A stretch of DNA of 64,000 nt from Streptomyces sp. ASQP_92 (GTDB lineage Bacteria; Actinomycetota; Actinomycetes; Streptomycetales; Streptomycetaceae): the NCBI RefSeq assembly GCF_025399895.1, contig NZ_JAODUA010000001.1:868001-932000 (forward strand), read 5' to 3'. The notes beneath the pieces were generated by a model, which saw only the letters and a program-made list of their open reading frames with translations, searched no databases and was not told the origin of the DNA. Each line of letters starts with the position of its first letter. Position 1 is the first letter of the stretch. The translations under genes were made by a program, and so were the position numbers. Below are positions 62,030 to 64,000 of this stretch, piece by piece.

Positions 62030-62833
62030 ATGAGCCCGAACACCGTCACCGACCGCTACGAAGGACGCCGTGCCCTGGTCACCGGCGGTGGCTCGGGCAT
62101 CGGGCAGGCCACCGTGCTGCGCCTGCTCGCCGAGGGCGGCCATGTCGTCGCGGCGGACGTCAGCGAGGCCGGTCTGAAGGACACCGCCCAGAAGGCGGGA
62201 GCGGGCCTGGGGCGGCTGACCACCCTCGTCATCGACATAGCCGACGAGGCCTCGGTCCGCGAGGGCGTGGCCGTCGCGGTCTCCGCGCTGGGCGGCCTGG
62301 ACGTGCTGGTCAACGCGGCCGGCATCCTGCGCTCCTCGCACACCCACGAGACGAGCCTGGCCGAGTTCAACCAGGTCGTCGCGGTCAATCTGACCGGCAC
62401 CTTCCTGATGATCCGCGAGGCGATCCCGGCGCTGCTCCGGGGCGACGGCGCGGCCGTCGTCAACTTCAGCTCGACCTCGGCCGTGTTCGCCCACCCCTAC
62501 ATGGCGGCGTACGCGGCCAGCAAGGGCGGCATCCAGTCGATGACGCACGCGCTCGCCGCCGAGTACGCCAAGCAGGGCATCCGCTTCACCGCGGTGCAGC
62601 CCGGCTCGATCTCCTCCGGCATGACCGACGGCACCGGTGCCTCCCGGGCGAGCGTGGGCCCCGGCCTGCCCGCCGACGCCGACATGTCGCTCTTCATGAA
62701 GCTCGCCCCGGCCATCGGTCAGGGCTTCGCCGGCCCGGAGACGGTGGCGTCGGTGGTCGCGATGCTGGCGAGCGACGACGGCCGTTTCATCACCGGCACC
62801 GAGGTCCGCGTCGACGGCGGAACCCACTTCTGA
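62030..62833 (+). CDS. Short-chain dehydrogenase/reductase
   Basis: Protein of 267 residues from ATG 62030. NAD(P) site TGGGSGIGQ at residues 19-27, the NAG motif as VNAAGIL, catalytic Ser in NFSSTSAVF and Tyr-x-x-x-Lys in YAASKGG, C-terminal GTEVRVDGGTHF. This is a classical SDR that oxidises or reduces an alcohol/ketone. The divergent TetR gene suggests induction by a substrate-like molecule. Confidence 0.93.
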   Translation: MSPNTVTDRYEGRRALVTGGGSGIGQATVLRLLAEGGHVVAADVSEAGLKDTAQKAGAGLGRLTTLVIDIADEASVREGVAVAVSALGGLDVLVNAAGILRSSHTHETSLAEFNQVVAVNLTGTFLMIREAIPALLRGDGAAVVNFSSTSAVFAHPYMAAYAASKGGIQSMTHALAAEYAKQGIRFTAVQPGSISSGMTDGTGASRASVGPGLPADADMSLFMKLAPAIGQGFAGPETVASVVAMLASDDGRFITGTEVRVDGGTHF

Positions 62834-62938
62834 GCCGCCCCCGCGCGGGGGGATGAGACACCCCGCGACCCGCGCCTGCGGTCGCACGGCCCCGCAGGCG
62901 GCCGCAGCGCCTTCGGGCCCGGCCCCGCGGGCGTCCGC

Positions 62939-63460
62939 TCAGCCCGTGCCGAAGCGTTCCCACAGGCGGGGGAAGCGGGCGGCGAGCGCCGTGTCGTCCT
63001 CGAAGTCCAGCGCGGTCCCCTCCGGCTCCTCGGCCTGGGGCGGGATGCCGAGGTCGGGGGCGACGACCCCGGTGAGCTGCTCGTACGCCTCGTCGGCCGC
63101 GTAGCCGAGTTCCTCGCCGTCGCCGTCGACCTCCTCGTCGAAATCCCCGAGCAGGTCGGCGAGGGCGTCGGGGTCGTGCAGCGCGCCCTCGAAGACCTCG
63201 CGGCCCTGGCCGATGAGCCAGCAGCGGAAGTAGTCGAAGGTGTCGTCGCCGGCCCCGTCGAGCAGCACGGCCGCGGCGCCCCACAGGTCCCAGCGGTAGG
63301 CGCGGTTGTAGCGCGCCTCGAAGTGCCGGGCGAAGTCGAGCACGGAGTCGGGGTCCAGCTGAAGCAGCCGTTCCACGAGCAGGTCGGCCTGTTCCTCGGG
63401 GTCGCCGTCGGCGGCCTCGCGGGTACGGTCGACGATCTCCCAGAACTCCGTCTCGTCCAT
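62939..63460 (-). CDS. DUF4240 protein
   Basis: Protein of 173 residues from ATG 63460 (MDETEFWEIVDRTR), strongly acidic, with the DUF4240 pattern of Phe-Trp near the start, LDFARHFEARYNRAY and DDTFDYFRCWLIGQG. The family's function is unknown; it is often found near WGR-domain proteins, none of which is visible here. No clear ribosome site precedes it. Confidence 0.87.
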   Translation of the reverse strand: MDETEFWEIVDRTREAADGDPEEQADLLVERLLQLDPDSVLDFARHFEARYNRAYRWDLWGAAAVLLDGAGDDTFDYFRCWLIGQGREVFEGALHDPDALADLLGDFDEEVDGDGEELGYAADEAYEQLTGVVAPDLGIPPQAEEPEGTALDFEDDTALAARFPRLWERFGTG

Positions 63461-63604
63461 CACGGAACCAGCATCGTGGGTAGGGGGAGGCGGCGCACGC
63501 GGAGCGGCGCTATTCGTCCGGTTGCCACGCCGGGCCACCCCTGGCACATCTGTCGCCCCCCGCCGGGCCGTTTCGCAGGGCCGGGGGCGGGTGTGCGGGG
63601 CGCG

Positions 63605-64000
63605 CTACTGGCCGGGCCATTCGTCCAGGGGGCGCAGCGGCGTCGCCACCGTCTCCCAGCGCGAGTCGAACCAGGCCTGGGCCTGCTGGAACTCCGCGCG
63701 CTCCAGGGACCGGGCCCCGTTGCCTTCGAGGGTGGCCGGGAACAGGGTGTCGCTGTGCAGTTCAAGGACCTCTATGGACGCGGCGTCCACCAGGATCCGG
63801 GTCTTGCGCAGGAAGTAGTAGCCGGTCAGCATCTGCGTGCCGTTGATGAGGTAGCGCTTCTCGCCGGGCACCGTCGGCAGGACCCTGATCTCCACGGACA
63901 CCGACCCCACCGTGCCCTCCTCGGCGAGCTGGGTGAGCGAGTGGTGGAGCGCCTCCGCGTACATCCGGATGACCCGGCGCAGCCGCCGCAGCGGGCGCAG
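63605..64000 (-). CDS. C-terminal part of an unrecognised protein
   Basis: The reading frame stays open from the stop at 63605 to the right edge of the window, so the start lies outside; the Met at 63964 is unlikely to be the start because the frame continues upstream as a basic helix (LRPLRRLRRVIR). The visible 130 residues include INGTQMLTGYYFLRKTRILV and QAWFDSRWETV. This resembles ligand-domain ends seen on some Streptomyces regulators, but I cannot assign it. Confidence 0.6.
   Translation of the reverse strand: MRPLRRLRRVIRMYAEALHHSLTQLAEEGTVGSVSVEIRVLPTVPGEKRYLINGTQMLTGYYFLRKTRILVDAASIEVLELHSDTLFPATLEGNGARSLERAEFQQAQAWFDSRWETVATPLRPLDEWPGQ

Overview
The window is chromosomal DNA of a Streptomyces or very close relative. 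The base composition is very GC-rich, start codons are a mix of ATG and GTG, Shine-Dalgarno sites are strong, and the gene content is typical of the genus. From memory, the order lipB-lipA-small gene-DUF4191-RDD-glnA, then glnII with a GlnR-like regulator, a malEFG/aglA locus, a large amylase-pullulanase and glnE matches the order of this region in S. coelicolor. The plus strand reads from glnE towards lipB. No rRNA, tRNA, insertion sequence, prophage or CRISPR array was found.

Layout. 0-3.6 kb: envelope and secreted enzymes (partial phosphoesterase, membrane acyltransferase, PIG-L deacetylase). 4-7 kb: glnE, followed by a repeat-filled convergent gap. 7.5-8.5 kb: PAP2 membrane protein. 8.5-17.4 kb: a mirrored maltodextrin locus, with a LacI regulator and alpha-glucosidase on the minus strand facing malE-malF-malG-alpha-glucosidase-LacI regulator on the plus strand. 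17.4-19.6 kb: cyanate detoxification (cynS, cynT, divergent cynR). 19.7-25.0 kb: one 1767-residue secreted amylase-pullulanase. 25-28.4 kb: NB-ARC regulator, acetyltransferase and TetR regulator. 28.4-30.4 kb: a putative di-iron oxygenase and its reductase. 30.4-37.1 kb: membrane and secreted proteins of unknown role, a tyrosine phosphatase and an rRNA-type methyltransferase. 37.2-39.1 kb: two-component system. 39.2-41.4 kb: glnRII-like regulator, a Cys-Cys micropeptide and glnII. 41.5-46.8 kb: oxidoreductase, ArsC-like protein, ArsR regulator, B12 riboswitch with a NiCoT transporter, and a LysR/NTF2 pair. 46.8-50.4 kb: a visibly less GC-rich block of unrecognised genes. 50.5-56 kb: glnA, RDD, DUF4191, lipA, lipB. 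56-64 kb: TPR regulator, FAD oxidoreductase, repeats, epimerase, GNAT, TetR/SDR pair, DUF4240, and a partial gene at the edge.

How the genes work together. Three nitrogen genes cooperate: GlnA (adenylylation Tyr397 present), the heat-labile type GlnII, and GlnE, which modifies GlnA. GlnR-type boxes lie upstream of both glnA and glnII. The secreted amylase-pullulanase should release maltodextrins, MalEFG should import them and the alpha-glucosidases should split them. CTTGCAG-type operators at both the mal and amylase promoters point to one regulon. The NiCoT transporter appears to be controlled by a cobalamin riboswitch and perhaps by the divergent ArsR protein.

Non-coding structure is notable. 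A 63-bp sequence at 7063-7125 occurs again, identical and inverted, at 59542-59604. Short tandem repeats sit on or just after the 3' ends of three genes. A long hairpin separates malE from malF.
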